The notes beneath the pieces are model-generated. The model was not told the origin of the DNA. It made no database searches and worked only from the letters and a program-made list of their open reading frames with translations. This document shows positions 37,833 to 47,087 of a stretch of 64,000 nucleotides of DNA, in pieces. Origin of the DNA: Devosia sp. A8/3-2 (GTDB taxonomy: Bacteria; Pseudomonadota; Alphaproteobacteria; Rhizobiales; Devosiaceae); contig CP104974.1 in assembly GCA_025452255.1 (NCBI GenBank), positions 2,458,156 through 2,522,155 of the forward strand. Direction: 5' to 3'. Each line of letters begins with the position of its first letter. Within the stretch, counting starts at the first letter, position 1. A program made the translations under genes and the position numbers.

Positions 37833-38168
37833 ATGGAACAGTATCAGCAACTCGACACCATCTTTCAGGCGCTGGCCGATCCAACACGGCGGGCTGTGCT
37901 CAGCCGCTTGGGGCAGGGACCGGCCAGCATTAGCGATCTGGCGCGGCCGTTCGATATGGCGCTGCCCTCCTTCATGAAACATATCCGGTTTCTTGAAGGG
38001 AGCGGGCTGATCCAGACCCGCAAGGCTGGCCGGGTGCGCACCTGCGTTATCGACAAGCAGCGGTTTGCTGCGGTGGAGGCGTGGCTGGCCGATCAGCGGG
38101 CGCTGTGGGAGGGCCGCGCCGATCGGCTGGAGCAATTTGTTACGCAAGAACAGGACAAGGCAAAATGA
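37833..38168 (+). CDS. ArsR/SdpR-family winged-helix repressor
   Basis: Intact, 111 residues from MEQYQQLDTIFQALADPTRR, the classic ArsR start, through the helix-turn-helix ASISDLARPFDMALPSFMKH and wing LIQTRKAGRVRTCVI. No metal-binding cysteine box is present, so it belongs with the metal-independent SdpR-like group paired with AHSA1 proteins. An upstream in-frame ATG (37818) lies inside the operator, so 37833 is preferred. The stop overlaps the AHSA1 start. Confidence 0.88.
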   Translation: MEQYQQLDTIFQALADPTRRAVLSRLGQGPASISDLARPFDMALPSFMKHIRFLEGSGLIQTRKAGRVRTCVIDKQRFAAVEAWLADQRALWEGRADRLEQFVTQEQDKAK

Positions 38169-38623
38169 ACAATTCCGAACTCGACCTGACGATTACGCGG
38201 GTCATCAAGGCGCCGCGCGCCACCGTATGGCGGGCCTGGACCGACCCGACGCGGTTTGAGAAATGGTGGGTGCCCGAGCCGGCTTTATGCAAGGTGGCGG
38301 CGATGGATCTGCGGCCCGGTGGCGCCTTTACTACGCAGATCAGCGAAAATGGTGGCGCGTTCGGTCCCCATATCAACGGGTGTTTTCTCGCGGTGGATGA
38401 CGGCGAGCGGATCGTGTTCACTAATGCGCTGGTGGATGGCTGGCGCCCGGCAGCGCAGCCCTTCATGACCGCGATCATCACCACGGCCGATCACCCCGAG
38501 GGGACGGAATATGTGTCCTATGTAATGCACAAGGACCGGGCCGACCGGGACATGCATGCCGAGATGGGGTTTTATGACGGGTGGGGGACGGTGGTGGGGC
38601 AATTGGCGAAACTGGTGGAGTAA
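38165..38623 (+). CDS. SRPBCC/AHSA1-domain protein
   Basis: Intact, 152 residues: LTITRVIKAPRATVWRAWTD, PTRFEKWWVPEP, MDLRPGGAFTTQI, FTNALVDGWRPA, FMTAIITTADHPEGTEY, and a GWG near the end (YDGWGTVVGQLAKLVE). This is an AHSA1 (Aha1-like) START-fold domain with a hydrophobic cavity. ArsR-AHSA1 pairs are common; the ligand is unknown. Translationally coupled by ATGA. Confidence 0.9.
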   Translation: MNNSELDLTITRVIKAPRATVWRAWTDPTRFEKWWVPEPALCKVAAMDLRPGGAFTTQISENGGAFGPHINGCFLAVDDGERIVFTNALVDGWRPAAQPFMTAIITTADHPEGTEYVSYVMHKDRADRDMHAEMGFYDGWGTVVGQLAKLVE

Positions 38624-38647
38624 GGTTTCACTGGTAGTCCCAGTAGA

Positions 38648-38676
38648 CCTCATCCTGAGCTTGTCGAAGGACGAGG
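38648..38676. repeat. Dispersed extragenic palindrome
   Basis: CCTCATCCTGAG followed by CTTGTCGAAGGACGAGG forms an imperfect hairpin (CCTC-TCCT with AGGA-GAGG). This sequence type is a well-known dispersed intergenic repeat of proteobacteria (established knowledge). It lies between an AHSA1 gene and the rimO terminator. Confidence 0.6.
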
Positions 38677-38702
38677 TCGTGGCATATGGGCCGAAAATAG
38701 TA

Positions 38703-38735
38703 GAAGGCCGCTCCCCATCAGGAGCGGCCTTCTGC
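38703..38735. terminator. Bidirectional terminator between AHSA1 gene and rimO
   Basis: A perfect 12-bp stem GAAGGCCGCTCC / GGAGCGGCCTTC with loop CCATCA. It lies between two convergent genes and probably serves both, although T-tracts on either side are short. Confidence 0.75.
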
Positions 38736-38766
38736 ATTTGAATCCGAAAACCTGCGTAACTCGCTG

Positions 38767-40098
38767 CTAGTTCAGCGCTTTCGCCGGTTCGGCGAACAGA
38801 TCATATTCATCGCTACCAGTAACGGTGACCGAAACCATGTCACCCACCTTGATGCCGTCGGCCTTGGCCACGATGACTTGGCCGTCAATGTCCGGGGCGT
38901 CCCACTTGGAGCGGGCGATGACGCGGTTATTGTCGGGATCGACGTCGTCGACCAGCACGTCGATGGTGCGGCCGACCTTTTTGGCGAGCTGGCCGGCGGA
39001 GACATTCTGCGCCACTTCCATCAGCCGTTCCCAGCGATCCTGCGCCACGTCGTCCGGCACGATGCCCTCCAGCTCATTGGCCGGAGCGCCTGTCACGGGC
39101 TCATATTTGAAGCAGCCGGCGCGGTCGATCTCGGCTTCCTCGATGAAGTCGAGCATCATCTCGAAATCGTCCTCGGTCTCGCCGGGGAAGCCGACGATGA
39201 AGTTGGAACGCACAGTCAGATCAGGGACTTGGCGCTTCCAGTCGAGAATGCGGTTGAGCGTCTTTCTCGGTGCGCCGGGCGCCGCATGGCCTTGAGGACC
39301 TTGGGGGAGGCGTGCTGGAAAGGAATGTCGAGATAAGGCAGGACCGGGCCTTCGGCCATCAGCTCCATCACCGCGTCGACATGCGGATAGGGATAGACAT
39401 AGTGCAGGCGCACCCACGCGCCGAGCTGGCCCAGTTCCTTGGCGAGGTCGTAGAACTTGGCTTTGACCGGGCGGCCGCGATAATTGCTCTCGGCATATTT
39501 GATATCGACGCCATAGGCGCTGGTATCCTGAGAGATGACCAGGAGTTCCTTGACACCGCCGCGGATCAGGCCTTCGGCCTCGCCCAGAATGCCGGCGGCA
39601 GGGCGGGAGGCCAGATCGCCACGGATCTGGGGGATGATACAGAAGGAGCAGCGATTGTTGCAGCCTTCGGAAATTTTCAGATACGCGTAATGGCGCAGGG
39701 GTGAGCTTGAGGCCCTGCTCGGGAATAAGGTCGATGAACTTGTTCGGCACGGGCGGCAGATGCTCGTGCACGGCGTTGACGACGTTTTCGTATTGGTGCG
39801 GGCCGGAAATGGCGAGCACCGAGGGGTGCGTCTTGCGGATCAGCTCTTCTTCGACGCCGAGGCACCCGGTAACGATGACGCGGCCGTTTTCGTTGAGGGC
39901 TTCCCCGATCGCTTCGAGCGATTCCTGCTTGGCGCTATCGAGGAAGCCGCAGGTATTGACCAGCACGATATCGGCGCCGGCATAGTCGCGCGAAAACGAA
40001 TAGCCCTGCGAGCGCAGGGTGGACATGATGCGCTCGCTATCGACGAGGGCTTTGGGGCAGCCGAGGCTGACGAGGCCAATTTTTGGCGCTTGGCTCAT
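38767..40098 (-). CDS. rimO: Ribosomal protein S12 methylthiotransferase RimO
   Basis: Radical-SAM enzyme that methylthiolates Asp of S12. N-terminal UPF0004 domain ([47 protein letters not shown]), the radical-SAM cluster C-NNR-C-SF-C with FCIIPQIRG (visible after correction), and a C-terminal TRAM domain ending [20 protein letters not shown]. Two indels: A inserted at 39697 (CGG read as CAGG) and one A missing near 39272. About 444 residues. Its substrate gene, rpsL, is also in this window. Confidence 0.93.
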   Translation of the reverse strand: MSQAPKIGLVSLGCPKALVDSERIMSTLRSQGYSFSRDYAGADIVLVNTCGFLDSAKQESLEAIGEALNENGRVIVTGCLGVEEELIRKTHPSVLAISGPHQYENVVNAVHEHLPPVPNKFIDLIPEQGLKLTPAPLRVSENFRRLQQSLLLLYHPPDPWRSGLPPCRRHSGRGRRPDPRRCQGTPGHLSGYQRLWRRYQICREQLSRPPGQSQVLRPRQGTGPARRVGAPALCLSLSACRRGDGADGRRPGPALSRHSFPARLPQGPQGHAAPGAPRKTLNRILDWKRQVPDLTVRSNFIVGFPGETEDDFEMMLDFIEEAEIDRAGCFKYEPVTGAPANELEGIVPDDVAQDRWERLMEVAQNVSAGQLAKKVGRTIDVLVDDVDPDNNRVIARSKWDAPDIDGQVIVAKADGIKVGDMVSVTVTGSDEYDLFAEPAKALN

Positions 40099-40361
40099 GT
40101 GAGCAGGATTTCCAATGTTGGATTTGTTGGCCGCGTCATACAGAAAGTTTGACGGTTACGCAATGTGACCGACCCTCGCCACGCGCGGGCTGACCTGCCC
40201 ATTGTGGCGAACACGGCATCTTGAACACGCGAAAAGGTGAACAGTGCGTCCGGTATTGTTCGGGTTTGCGCTTGCAAGCAGCTGAGTTAGTGGAGAATTT
40301 GCCTAAGCGTCACCGGGATTCTGCTCCCTGCGCAGCACTCCAACGCTCCAAGGAGCACTGA

Positions 40362-40740
40362 ATGTTCGATCGTCTCTCCGCCTACGCGCCGCAGGCTCCT
40401 CGCCGTGCTGCGCATTATTGCCGCCCTGCTGTTTATCGCCCATGGCACGCAGAAAGTGCTGGGCTTCCCCGCCACTGATATGAGCCCGCCCGCCTTCTCG
40501 ATCTTCTGGCTTGCCGGCGTCATCGAAATCGTCACCGGCATCCTGATCGCCATTGGCTTCTTCACCCGTCCGGCTGCTTTCATCGCTTCGGGCACGATGG
40601 CCTTCGCCTATTTCATGGTGCATGCGCCGATGAACTTCTTCCCCGTCAACAATGGCGGCGACAGCGCTATCCTGTTCTGCTTCGTGTTCCTGTACACGGT
40701 GTTTGCCGGTCCAGGCGCTCGGAGCGTCAACAAGCAGTAA
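40362..40740 (+). CDS. DoxX-family membrane protein
   Basis: About 126 residues, four transmembrane helices: LRIIAALLFIAHGTQKVLGF, WLAGVIEIVTGILIAIGFFT, RPAAFIASGTMAFAYFMVH, and LFCFVFLYTVFAGPGA. AAGGAG lies 7 bases before the ATG. The frame slips near 40393, where GGCCCTC appears as GGCTCCTC (an extra T). DoxX proteins are quinone- or oxidoreductase-associated; no specific role can be given. A strong terminator follows. Confidence 0.82.
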
Positions 40741-40755
40741 GCTTGCGACGACAAT

Positions 40756-40793
40756 AAAAAGCCCGCCGGGACATGGGTCCCGGCGGGTTTTTT
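40756..40793. terminator. Terminator after DoxX gene
   Basis: AAAAAGCCCGCCGGGAC pairs with GTCCCGGCGGGTTTTTT around a 3-base ATG-G loop. A and T tracts flank both sides, and a convergent gene starts just downstream, so it is likely bidirectional. Confidence 0.9.
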
Positions 40794-40811
40794 GTATCCT
40801 GGATTCGGCGG

Positions 40812-41351
40812 TCAGCTCGCGTCTTTGGGCGGTGGTGTGCGCTTGGCGGTGCGGCGGGGCTTGAAGACTTCGCCGGAACTGGTGGCCGGCGCGCAGGGCG
40901 CATCGGGAGAGGGTTGGGTGGGCGGTACATAGGGCGCCGGGTCGGTGGCCGGGGTGATATATTCGTCGGCCTCGGCATAGTCGGTGTCTTCGCCTTCTTC
41001 GGCGAGATCGCGAATGGCGTCGCGCACTTCATCGAGGAGGGAAGCCGAATAGCGCGACCGATTGACCGTCTCCCCGCTGGCCTCATTGGTCTTGAACCAC
41101 ACCAGCAGCGCCTCGCAGGCTATGCGCAGGCTGACCAGCGAGAGCAGGCCGAACACGGCGATTTCGAGCAGGCCCCACAGGCCATTGCCGAAGCCGAAAC
41201 CAAAGCTCCAGAACAAATGGCTGACCGCCCAAAGCAGAATGCCGGCCAATCCCAATGCATAGAGAATCGGCACGAGCTTTGGGGACAGAATGGCATCGAG
41301 CCGGAACAGGGTCTGGCGGGTGAAGAGGCGTTTAAGATCGTCTAGTGTCAT
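40812..41351 (-). CDS. DUF4282-domain membrane protein
   Basis: Intact, 179 residues. MTLDDLKRLFTRQTLFRLDA, two hydrophobic helices (LVPILYALGLAGILLWAVSH and a second around LEIAVFGLLSLVSLRIACEA) then LLVWFKTNEASGE. This matches the DUF4282 pattern. The C-terminal 80 residues are acidic then Pro/Thr-rich with a basic end (RRTAKRTPPPKD), probably disordered and cytoplasmic. Confidence 0.75.
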   Translation of the reverse strand: MTLDDLKRLFTRQTLFRLDAILSPKLVPILYALGLAGILLWAVSHLFWSFGFGFGNGLWGLLEIAVFGLLSLVSLRIACEALLVWFKTNEASGETVNRSRYSASLLDEVRDAIRDLAEEGEDTDYAEADEYITPATDPAPYVPPTQPSPDAPCAPATSSGEVFKPRRTAKRTPPPKDAS

Positions 41352-41404
41352 GTCCTACCTCGATAGTCTTGCCATGCCGGCCTGCAAATGGCGCTTTCCT
41401 GCGC

Positions 41405-41441
41405 TTCCGGTGCTCACGTACTTATGTACGCTGCGCTCCGG
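41405..41441. repeat. Palindromic intergenic element
   Basis: CGTAC-TTAT-GTACG (41417-41430) lies within partly complementary flanks (TTCCGGTGCTCA and GCTGCGCTCCGGTT). The 148-base gap between DUF4282 and lipB has no gene. I recognise this composition as a common extragenic element type, but other copies are not in the window. Confidence 0.35.
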
Positions 41442-41499
41442 TTCTCGGAAACCACCATTTTCGGCTCGGCCTGACAAGACTCTCTTCGGCAGGCAGGGG

Positions 41500-42243
41500 T
41501 TAACCCAGCAAGACAAGGCTTTCGGCGGATTGGGTCGTCGGCCCGAACCGCTGCTCGAAACAGCTGCGCAGCACCGAATCGACTTCTGGCATGGAGACGA
41601 GCTGCCCCAGATCCTCAAAGCTGGTGACGCCCCGGTCGGTGATGCCGCAGGGGACGATGCCGTCATAATGGCTGAGGTCGGGGTCCACATTGAGCGAAAT
41701 GCCGTGGAAGGTGACCCATTTGGAGACGCGCACGCCGATGGCGGCGATCTTGTCTTCCTTGCCGGGGCCCTTGTCCGGCCGATTGACCCAGACGCCGATG
41801 CGGCCCGCGCGGCGCTCGCCGGCAATATTGTGGGCGGCCAGCGTATCGATGATCCAGCCTTCGAGCCCTTGCACTAGGCAACGGATATCGCGGCCGCGTT
41901 CACGCAGGTCGAGCATGATATAGGCCACGCGCTGGCCGGGGCCATGATAGGTATATTGCCCGCCGCGCCCGGCATCGTAGACCGGCAAGCGGTCCGACAG
42001 CAGATCGCCCGGGACTGCCGAGGTGCCCGCCGTATAGAGCGCGGGGTGCTCCAGCAGCCACACGGCTTCGCCCGCCTCGCCGGCGGCAATGGCGGCAGCG
42101 CGGGCCTGCATGGCCGCGAGCGCGGCCGGGTAGGGCACCGGCCCGGACGAAATCAGCCATTCGACCGGCTTATGGTCAGCGCGGATGAGTTTGCTGGTGC
42201 TCTCGCAGCTGCCGGGTGGGGTCGTTAACACTTCCATAACCAT
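41500..42243 (-). CDS. lipB: Octanoyl-(ACP):protein octanoyltransferase
   Basis: Intact, 247 residues. Transfers octanoate from ACP to lipoyl domains. [40 protein letters not shown] (catalytic Lys), and [20 protein letters not shown] (catalytic Cys). Start MVMEV at 42243, or the second ATG six bases later. It is transcribed away from the downstream fliN. Confidence 0.95.
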   Translation of the reverse strand: MVMEVLTTPPGSCESTSKLIRADHKPVEWLISSGPVPYPAALAAMQARAAAIAAGEAGEAVWLLEHPALYTAGTSAVPGDLLSDRLPVYDAGRGGQYTYHGPGQRVAYIMLDLRERGRDIRCLVQGLEGWIIDTLAAHNIAGERRAGRIGVWVNRPDKGPGKEDKIAAIGVRVSKWVTFHGISLNVDPDLSHYDGIVPCGITDRGVTSFEDLGQLVSMPEVDSVLRSCFEQRFGPTTQSAESLVLLG

Positions 42244-42312
42244 AAATGCCTGACGATCATGAGATAGAGATTCCGCGCCTATCGTGCTGCGGACGAGGTT
42301 GCTGACTTATCT

Positions 42313-42546
42313 ATGAGCACATTAGACAATATTGAAGTGGACATCACTGTCGAGCTTGGCGCGACGACCATGCCGATCCACCATTTGCTGCGCATGGGCC
42401 GCGGCGCGGTGATCGAACTGGACGCGATGGAGAACGATCCGCTCAATATCTACGCCAATAACACATTGATTGCCCATGGCGAGGTCAGCGTGGAAGAAGG
42501 CCACCTACGGGTGCTGATCTCGCAAAAGGCCTTCAAGCGAGGCTAG
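42313..42546 (+). CDS. fliN: Flagellar motor switch protein FliN-like
   Basis: Intact, 77 residues: IEVDITVELGATTMPIHHLL, RMGRGAVIELDAMENDPLNI, YANNTLIAHGEVSVEEGHLR. This is a stand-alone SpoA (FliN C-terminal) domain. No other flagellar gene is near, so it is either an orphan FliN or a SpoA protein in another role. It is divergent from lipB. Confidence 0.82.
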   Translation: MSTLDNIEVDITVELGATTMPIHHLLRMGRGAVIELDAMENDPLNIYANNTLIAHGEVSVEEGHLRVLISQKAFKRG

Positions 42547-42603
42547 CTCTTGCCGCAAGGCTGGTCTGGGGCTAGCTTCATGGCTCTCTGAGGAAATACG
42601 CAG

Positions 42604-42654
42604 ATGCTGCAATCCCATATCGTCGTCGTAGCTGAAAGGTGCATGGTCCGGTAG
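42604..42654 (+). CDS. Candidate leader peptide ORF, 16 residues
   Basis: ATG at 42604 with AGGA at 42591-42594, nine bases upstream. It encodes MLQSHIVVVAERCMVR and stops (TAG, 42652-42654) inside the loop of a hairpin that abuts a terminator before an efflux gene. Position and ribosome site support translation; composition alone would not. Confidence 0.35.
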   Translation: MLQSHIVVVAERCMVR

Positions 42655-42710
42655 CGGAAGCCATATCCGTTCGCCATGCGCCCCCGAACAATCGTTCGGG
42701 GGCTTTTTTT
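42641..42710 (+). promoter_or_regulatory. Candidate transcription attenuator upstream of MFS gene
   Basis: Hairpin 1: GCATGG (42641-42646) with CCATGC (42674-42679), enclosing CGGA/TCCG. Hairpin 2: GCCCCCGAAC (42680-42689) with GTTCGGGGGC (42694-42703), followed by TTTTTTTG. The two abut. GTTCG at 42669-42673 can instead pair with CGAAC at 42685-42689 and block hairpin 2. The MFS start is only 22 bases beyond the T-run, leaving no room for a promoter. Hairpin 2 may also simply terminate fliN. Confidence 0.5.
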
Positions 42711-42731
42711 GTTTTTGGGGGATGAAAACCG

Positions 42732-43929
42732 ATGCGCAAGGCAAGCGCCCCGCCGTCTCTGACGACACTGATCGTGATAACGGCGACCTCGACGGTAACG
42801 CTGAACATGATCGTGCCATCGCTGACCAATATCGCGCGCGATCTTGAGGCGGACTATGCCCCGGTCAGCCTTGCCCCGGGCGGCTACCTCGCCGTGACCG
42901 CCGCAGTCCAGCTCGGCGTTGGCCCGCTTGCCGACCGGATTGGTCGGCGGCCGGTCTTGCTGGTGGCGCTGGCGGTATTCACGCTCGCTTCGCTTGGCTG
43001 CGCCATGGCCCAGAATGTGTGGATGCTGCTGGCGTTCCGCATGCTGCAGGCGGCGGTGGTGTCGGGCTATGTACTGTCGCTGGCGATTGTTCGCGACACC
43101 AATGAAGGGGGCGATGCCGCGCGGTTGCTGGGCCGCATCAGCATGGCCATGGCGCTGGCGCCAATGTTGGGGCCGATGCTGGGCAGCGTGCTGGACGCAG
43201 CCTTCGGCTGGCGCATGATCTTCGTGCTCTATGCCGTGGCTGGGGCAGGGCTTTTATGCCCGGCATGGACTGATGTGGGGAAACCATCTGGCCTTCGGCC
43301 GAGGGCGAACCTGACGACAGACGGTTGAGCCTGCTGCTGCGCAAGCCGGTCTTCTGGAGCTATGCGCTGTGCACGGCCTTCTCGACTGGTGCCTTCTACA
43401 TCTTTCTGGCCGGATCGCCGCTGATTGCCACCGCCATTTTCGGCATCGACACGGCCGAGCTTGGCATTTTCGTCGGCAGCATCACGGCCGGTTTCATCAC
43501 CGGTAGCTGGTTGGCCGGTCGTCTTGCCGGTCGGCATAGGCCAATGACGATCATGCTGCTGGGCAAGATACTGGCTTGTCTGGGGCTGGCGGCGGGCCTG
43601 CTGATCATCGCAATGGGCTATCTAACGCCGGTACTGTATTTCGGCTGCACGATCTTTGTCGGGCTGGGCAATGGCATGACGATGCCCAACAGCAATGCGG
43701 GGGCGATGTCGGTCTATCCTCGGCTGGGGGGAGCGCTGCCGGCATAACCGGAGCGCTCACCGTGCTGGGCGGGGCGTTGCTGACAACGGGGACCGGGCTG
43801 GCGCTGTCCGTCCAGCCATCGCCCATGCTCTTGCTGGGGTTGATGTTGGTGGCCTCGTTCTTGGGTCTGCTGGCGGCCGTTGCAGCCATCAGGTTGGGCA
43901 AGCCCGTGCCCAGCGGCCTGCCCGCATAG
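42732..43929 (+). CDS. Bcr/CflA-type MFS efflux transporter
   Basis: About 400 residues, 12 hydrophobic helices. MIVPSLTNIARDLEADYAPV, the MFS loop 2-3 motif GPLADRIGRRPVLLVALAVF, VVSGYVLSLAIVRDTNEGGD, GRISMAMALAPMLGPMLGSV. Two homopolymer slips: one G lost near 43282 (GGGGG to GGGG) and one A lost near 43731. Start MRKASAPPSLTTLIVITATS. Likely drug or metabolite export. A leader ORF and attenuator-like hairpins precede it. Confidence 0.85.
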
Positions 43930-43981
43930 CGTAGCCGAGCCTCGCCCAATCCACAGCTTTCGCGAAATCTCGATTTAACCG

Positions 43982-44010
43982 CTTGAGGTTGGGTAAGACC
44001 TTTGCTACAT
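43982..44010 (+). promoter_or_regulatory. Possible tRNA-Leu promoter
   Basis: CTTGAG (43982-43987) and CTACAT (44005-44010), 17 bases apart, fit the loose alphaproteobacterial -35/-10 pattern and lie 42 bases before the tRNA. Confidence 0.4.
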
Positions 44011-44052
44011 CCCCACTCGCTTCGGGCCTTCGGGAACGGAGCCTACCAGCGT

Positions 44053-44139
44053 GCGGTCGTGGCGGAATTGGTAGACGCGCAGCGTTGAGGTCGCTGTGCC
44101 CGAAAGGGCGTGGAAGTTCGAGTCTTCTCGACCGCACCA
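44053..44139 (+). tRNA. tRNA-Leu (anticodon GAG)
   Basis: 87 bases including an encoded CCA. The 7-bp acceptor stem GCGGTCG / CGACCGC, D loop with GGTAGACGC, anticodon stem CAGCG / CGCTG with loop TTGAGGT (anticodon GAG, reading CUC/CUU), a long variable arm, and the T arm GTTCGAGTC (here with GAAGTTCGAGTCTTC) are all present. A strong terminator follows. Confidence 0.95.
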
Positions 44140-44148
44140 AATATTCAA

Positions 44149-44184
44149 AAAAGCCGTGTAATCCTTGGATTACGCGGCTTTTTG
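44149..44184 (+). terminator. Terminator after tRNA-Leu
   Basis: A 16-bp stem (AAAAGCCGTGTAATCC with GGATTACGCGGCTTTT, one G-T pair) with a TT loop and T-run, 10 bases after the CCA end. Confidence 0.9.
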
Positions 44185-44216
44185 ATTTTGATCCTGATGC
44201 CGAGGGGAACGCAACA

Positions 44217-44865
44217 ATGCCTGATACCAGCCAATTCATCCTCTATCTGGGTGCCTGCCTGTTGCTGGCGATCACGCCGGGGCCGGGCATTTTCTATGTT
44301 GCGGCCCGCACGCTGGCCGGTGGGCGCGCTGAGGGCATTGCCTCCAGTTTCGGTAACGGTCTGGGCGGCATGGTGCACGTTCTGGCCGGGGCGCTTGGCG
44401 TTTCCGCCATTGTGTTGGCCAGCGCGGAGCTGTTCACACTGCTGAAATTTGCAGGGGGCGGCCTATCTGGTCTGGATCGGCATTCGCACCATCCGAGCGG
44501 CACGGCGCGATGCTCGTGCGGGCTTGGGCGGCGAGCTGCGGGTTTCGTCCGTCGGGGCAGGGCGGGCCTTTCGCGAAGGGGTGCTGGTTGAAGCGCTCAA
44601 TCCCAAGACGGCAGCGTTTTTCCTCGCCTTCATTCCCCAGTTCATCGACGCGGGCGCGGGCAATGTGGCGCTGCAATTTGTGGCGCTGGGTACGGTGTCG
44701 GTGGTGCTGAATACCCCGGCGGATATTGTCGTAGCCTTTGGCGCGAGCCGTATCCGCGCTGGGGCGGCAGCGAATCCATCGCTCGTGCGGCGGCTGCGCG
44801 AGGCCTCGGGTGGCGCCATGATCGCGCTGGCGGGTGTGCTGGTATTGGCCGAGCGCCCGTCCTGA
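44217..44865 (+). CDS. LysE/RhtB-family amino acid exporter
   Basis: About 215 residues. LYLGACLLLAITPGPGIFYV matches the LysE TPGP motif; GLGGMVHVLAGALGVSAIVL, AYLVWIGIRTIRAARRDARA, REGVLVEALNPKTAAFFLAF, ALGTVSVVLNTPADIVVAFG. Six predicted helices. One extra G in a run near 44453 shifts the frame before AAYLVW. Substrate (amino acid or homoserine lactone) is not certain. Confidence 0.88.
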
Positions 44866-44876
44866 CGCATGAAAGA

Positions 44877-44901
44877 AAAGGCCGCCCATTGGGCGGCCTT
44901 T
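44877..44901. terminator. Bidirectional terminator
   Basis: AAAGGCCGCCC / GGGCGGCCTTT, loop ATT, between the LysE gene and a convergent lipoprotein gene. Confidence 0.85.
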
Positions 44902-44904
44902 GCA

Positions 44905-45072
44905 TTATGGGGAAGGCGTCGCGGGCGCCGGTTCGGCGGGCGGCGGCGTGGTTGCCGGCGTGCTGGTATCGGCCGGCGGGGTCGTACCACCGCCAGCGGG
45001 CGCATCGCCGCCGCAGGCTGCCAAAGCAAGCGCCATCATAAGAGCAGCGGGCGCGATGAGGAATTTGGACAT
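44905..45072 (-). CDS. Small lipoprotein, 55 residues
   Basis: Intact. Signal MSKFLIAPAALMMALALAAC with a lipobox LAAC (cleavage before the Cys), then GGDAPAGGG and a Pro/Thr/Ala-rich tail (TSTPATTPPPAEPAPATPS). AAAGGTGA lies upstream on the minus strand. Likely an outer- or inner-membrane-anchored spacer lipoprotein; function unknown. Confidence 0.72.
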   Translation of the reverse strand: MSKFLIAPAALMMALALAACGGDAPAGGGTTPPADTSTPATTPPPAEPAPATPSP

Positions 45073-45118
45073 GGGATCACCTTTGTTGTTTGATCTTGGT
45101 CGTTCACACATCGGTGAG

Positions 45119-45544
45119 CTAATCGGCATAATCAGGCGAAAGTTGGGACCCGGGGTGTTTTTGCCGTGGCGACTTATTCCCGGCCGGACGCCGGAGCTGC
45201 GCGGCCAATGATTTGGGCGCCTTGAAGCGCCGAGCATCTTCCAGCCGCAGCGAGAGTTCTTCATCCGCAATGGCGTCGAGTCGAATCAGCACCGCGGGAT
45301 AGCCGACATAGTGGTCGGTTTCGAAATAAATCTGCGGCGAGATTTCCATCAGCAGGGTCTTTTGCTCGGCCGGACAAAGCAGGACGAGGGTGTTGGCGTC
45401 CTTGAGCCGGACGAAGGATTTGTCGCGCACTTTCAGCGCCGGGGTGTTCAGGCTGGTGGAGCGGGTCATGCCCGGCAGATTGCGCTGCCGGGCCGTGGCA
45501 TATATCCGCTCGAAGGCGGTATCGAGGTCGCTGGCGTCGCTCAT
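45119..45544 (-). CDS. MmcQ/YjbR-family protein
   Basis: Intact, 141 residues. FERIYATARQRNLPGMTRST, LKVRDKSFVRLKDANTLVLL, CPAEQKTLLMEISPQIYFET, DHYVGYPAVLIRLDAIADEE. This matches the MmcQ/YjbR (CyaY-like fold) family of small proteins, some of which bind DNA. A basic tail (RRPAGNKSPRQKHPG) extends the C-terminus. Confidence 0.75.
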   Translation of the reverse strand: MSDASDLDTAFERIYATARQRNLPGMTRSTSLNTPALKVRDKSFVRLKDANTLVLLCPAEQKTLLMEISPQIYFETDHYVGYPAVLIRLDAIADEELSLRLEDARRFKAPKSLAAQLRRPAGNKSPRQKHPGSQLSPDYAD

Positions 45545-45675
45545 CGGTCTCTCCTCCCAATGCTCTGATTTTTCGGTATTTATGGCCGAAAAACGCCGGC
45601 TCCAGTCTGGCGCATTGCAAGCCGATTGGCTACAGGTGGGCCTGCCCCCGACACCAGCGACACAAAGGGCCTCCA

Positions 45676-47087
45676 GTGAGCACAGATAGTGAAACCGCGC
45701 CCGGCCCAGAGGTCGGGATTGATCCCAATGCGCTGCGTGACGCGGGGACCGCATCAGTCCGCTGTGGCTGGAACGTTTGCGCGCCTATTTGGATGCGGAG
45801 CGGGGGATGATGTCGCCGCGGTGATGGAGCCGCTGCATGCCGCCGACGTTGGCGACGTGCTTGAATCGCTCGACGCCGAGGAGCGGCTGGCGCTGGTGCG
45901 CATGCTGGGCGACCGGTTCGACTATTCGGCGCTGACCGAAGTGGACGAAAGCGTCCGCGTCGAGCTGATGGACGAATTGTCCAATGCCGATATTGCGCGC
46001 GGCGTGACGGGTCTGGACAGCGACGACGCCGTCGCCATTCTCGAAGATCTCGAGCAGGAGGATCGCGACGAGGTTCTCTCGCAACTGCCAACCTTTGAGC
46101 GGCTGAGCCTCAAGCGCAGCCTCGATTTTCCTGAGGAATCCGCCGGGCGGCGGATGCAGACCGGTTTCATCGCCATTCCGCCATTCTGGACGGTGGGGCA
46201 GACCATCGATTATCTGCGCACCGAGCCCGACCTGCCGGATGAATTCTACCAGATCTATGTGGTCGACGCGTCCTATCAGGTGCTGGGCACCATTCCGCTC
46301 GACAAGTTCCTGCGCGGCGCGGGCGACCTCCATCGAGACCCTGATGAACACCAATTTCGTTCTGGTCGACGCCAATGAGGACCGAGAAGAGGCGGCGCGC
46401 GATTTCGAGCGCTACGATCTGGTCGAAGTGGGCGTGGTGGACGAGAGCAAGCGGCTGGTCGGCGTGCTGACCATCGACGATATCGTCGACGTCATCCATG
46501 AAGAAGCCGACGAGGACATCAAGCTGCTGGCTGGTGTGGGCGACGAGGATATTTCGGACACCACGATCGATACGGTGCGCAGCCGCGTGCCGTGGCTGGT
46601 GGTCAATCTGTTTACCGCGGTGGCGGTCTCCTACGTCATCGGGATGTTCGATGGCACGATCGAGCAGATGGTGGCGCTGGCCGTGCTGATGCCCATCGTG
46701 GCCTCGATGGGCGGCAATGCCGGCACGCAGACCATGACGGTGACCGTGCGGGCCCCGGCTATGCGCGAACTGGATGGACGCCGGTTGCGCCGGCTGATCA
46801 CCCGCGAAATGGTGGTGGGGCTGGCCAATGGGGTGATTTTTGCTGTGCTGATCGGGCTGGTCACTCGGCTGCGCTTCGGCAATTACGAGCTGGGCGGCGT
46901 GATCGGGCTGGCTATGGTGATCAATCTGATCGTGGCGGGCACGGCGGGGATATTGATCCCGTTGGCGTTGGACAAGCTCAAGGCCGACCCGGCGATTGCC
47001 TCGGCGGTGTTCGTGACGACCATTACCGACACGGTGGGCTTCTTCGCGTTCCTCGGCATTGCGGGGCTGTGGTTCGGGCTGTTCTAA
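45676..47087 (+). CDS. mgtE: Magnesium transporter MgtE
   Basis: About 471 residues. N domain (LHAADVGDVLESLDAEERLA, ALTEVDESVRVELMDELSNA), tandem CBS domains (FYQIYVVDASYQVLGTIPLD, then VGVVDESKRLVGVLTIDDIV) and five membrane helices (WLVVNLFTAVAVSYVIGMFD, AVLMPIVASMGGNAGTQTMT, LGIAGLWFGLF). GTG start at 45676. Slips: a G lost near 45744, a G lost near 45803 and a CG lost near 46328. Mg-gated Mg2+ channel. It ends directly before the next ATG. Confidence 0.9.
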
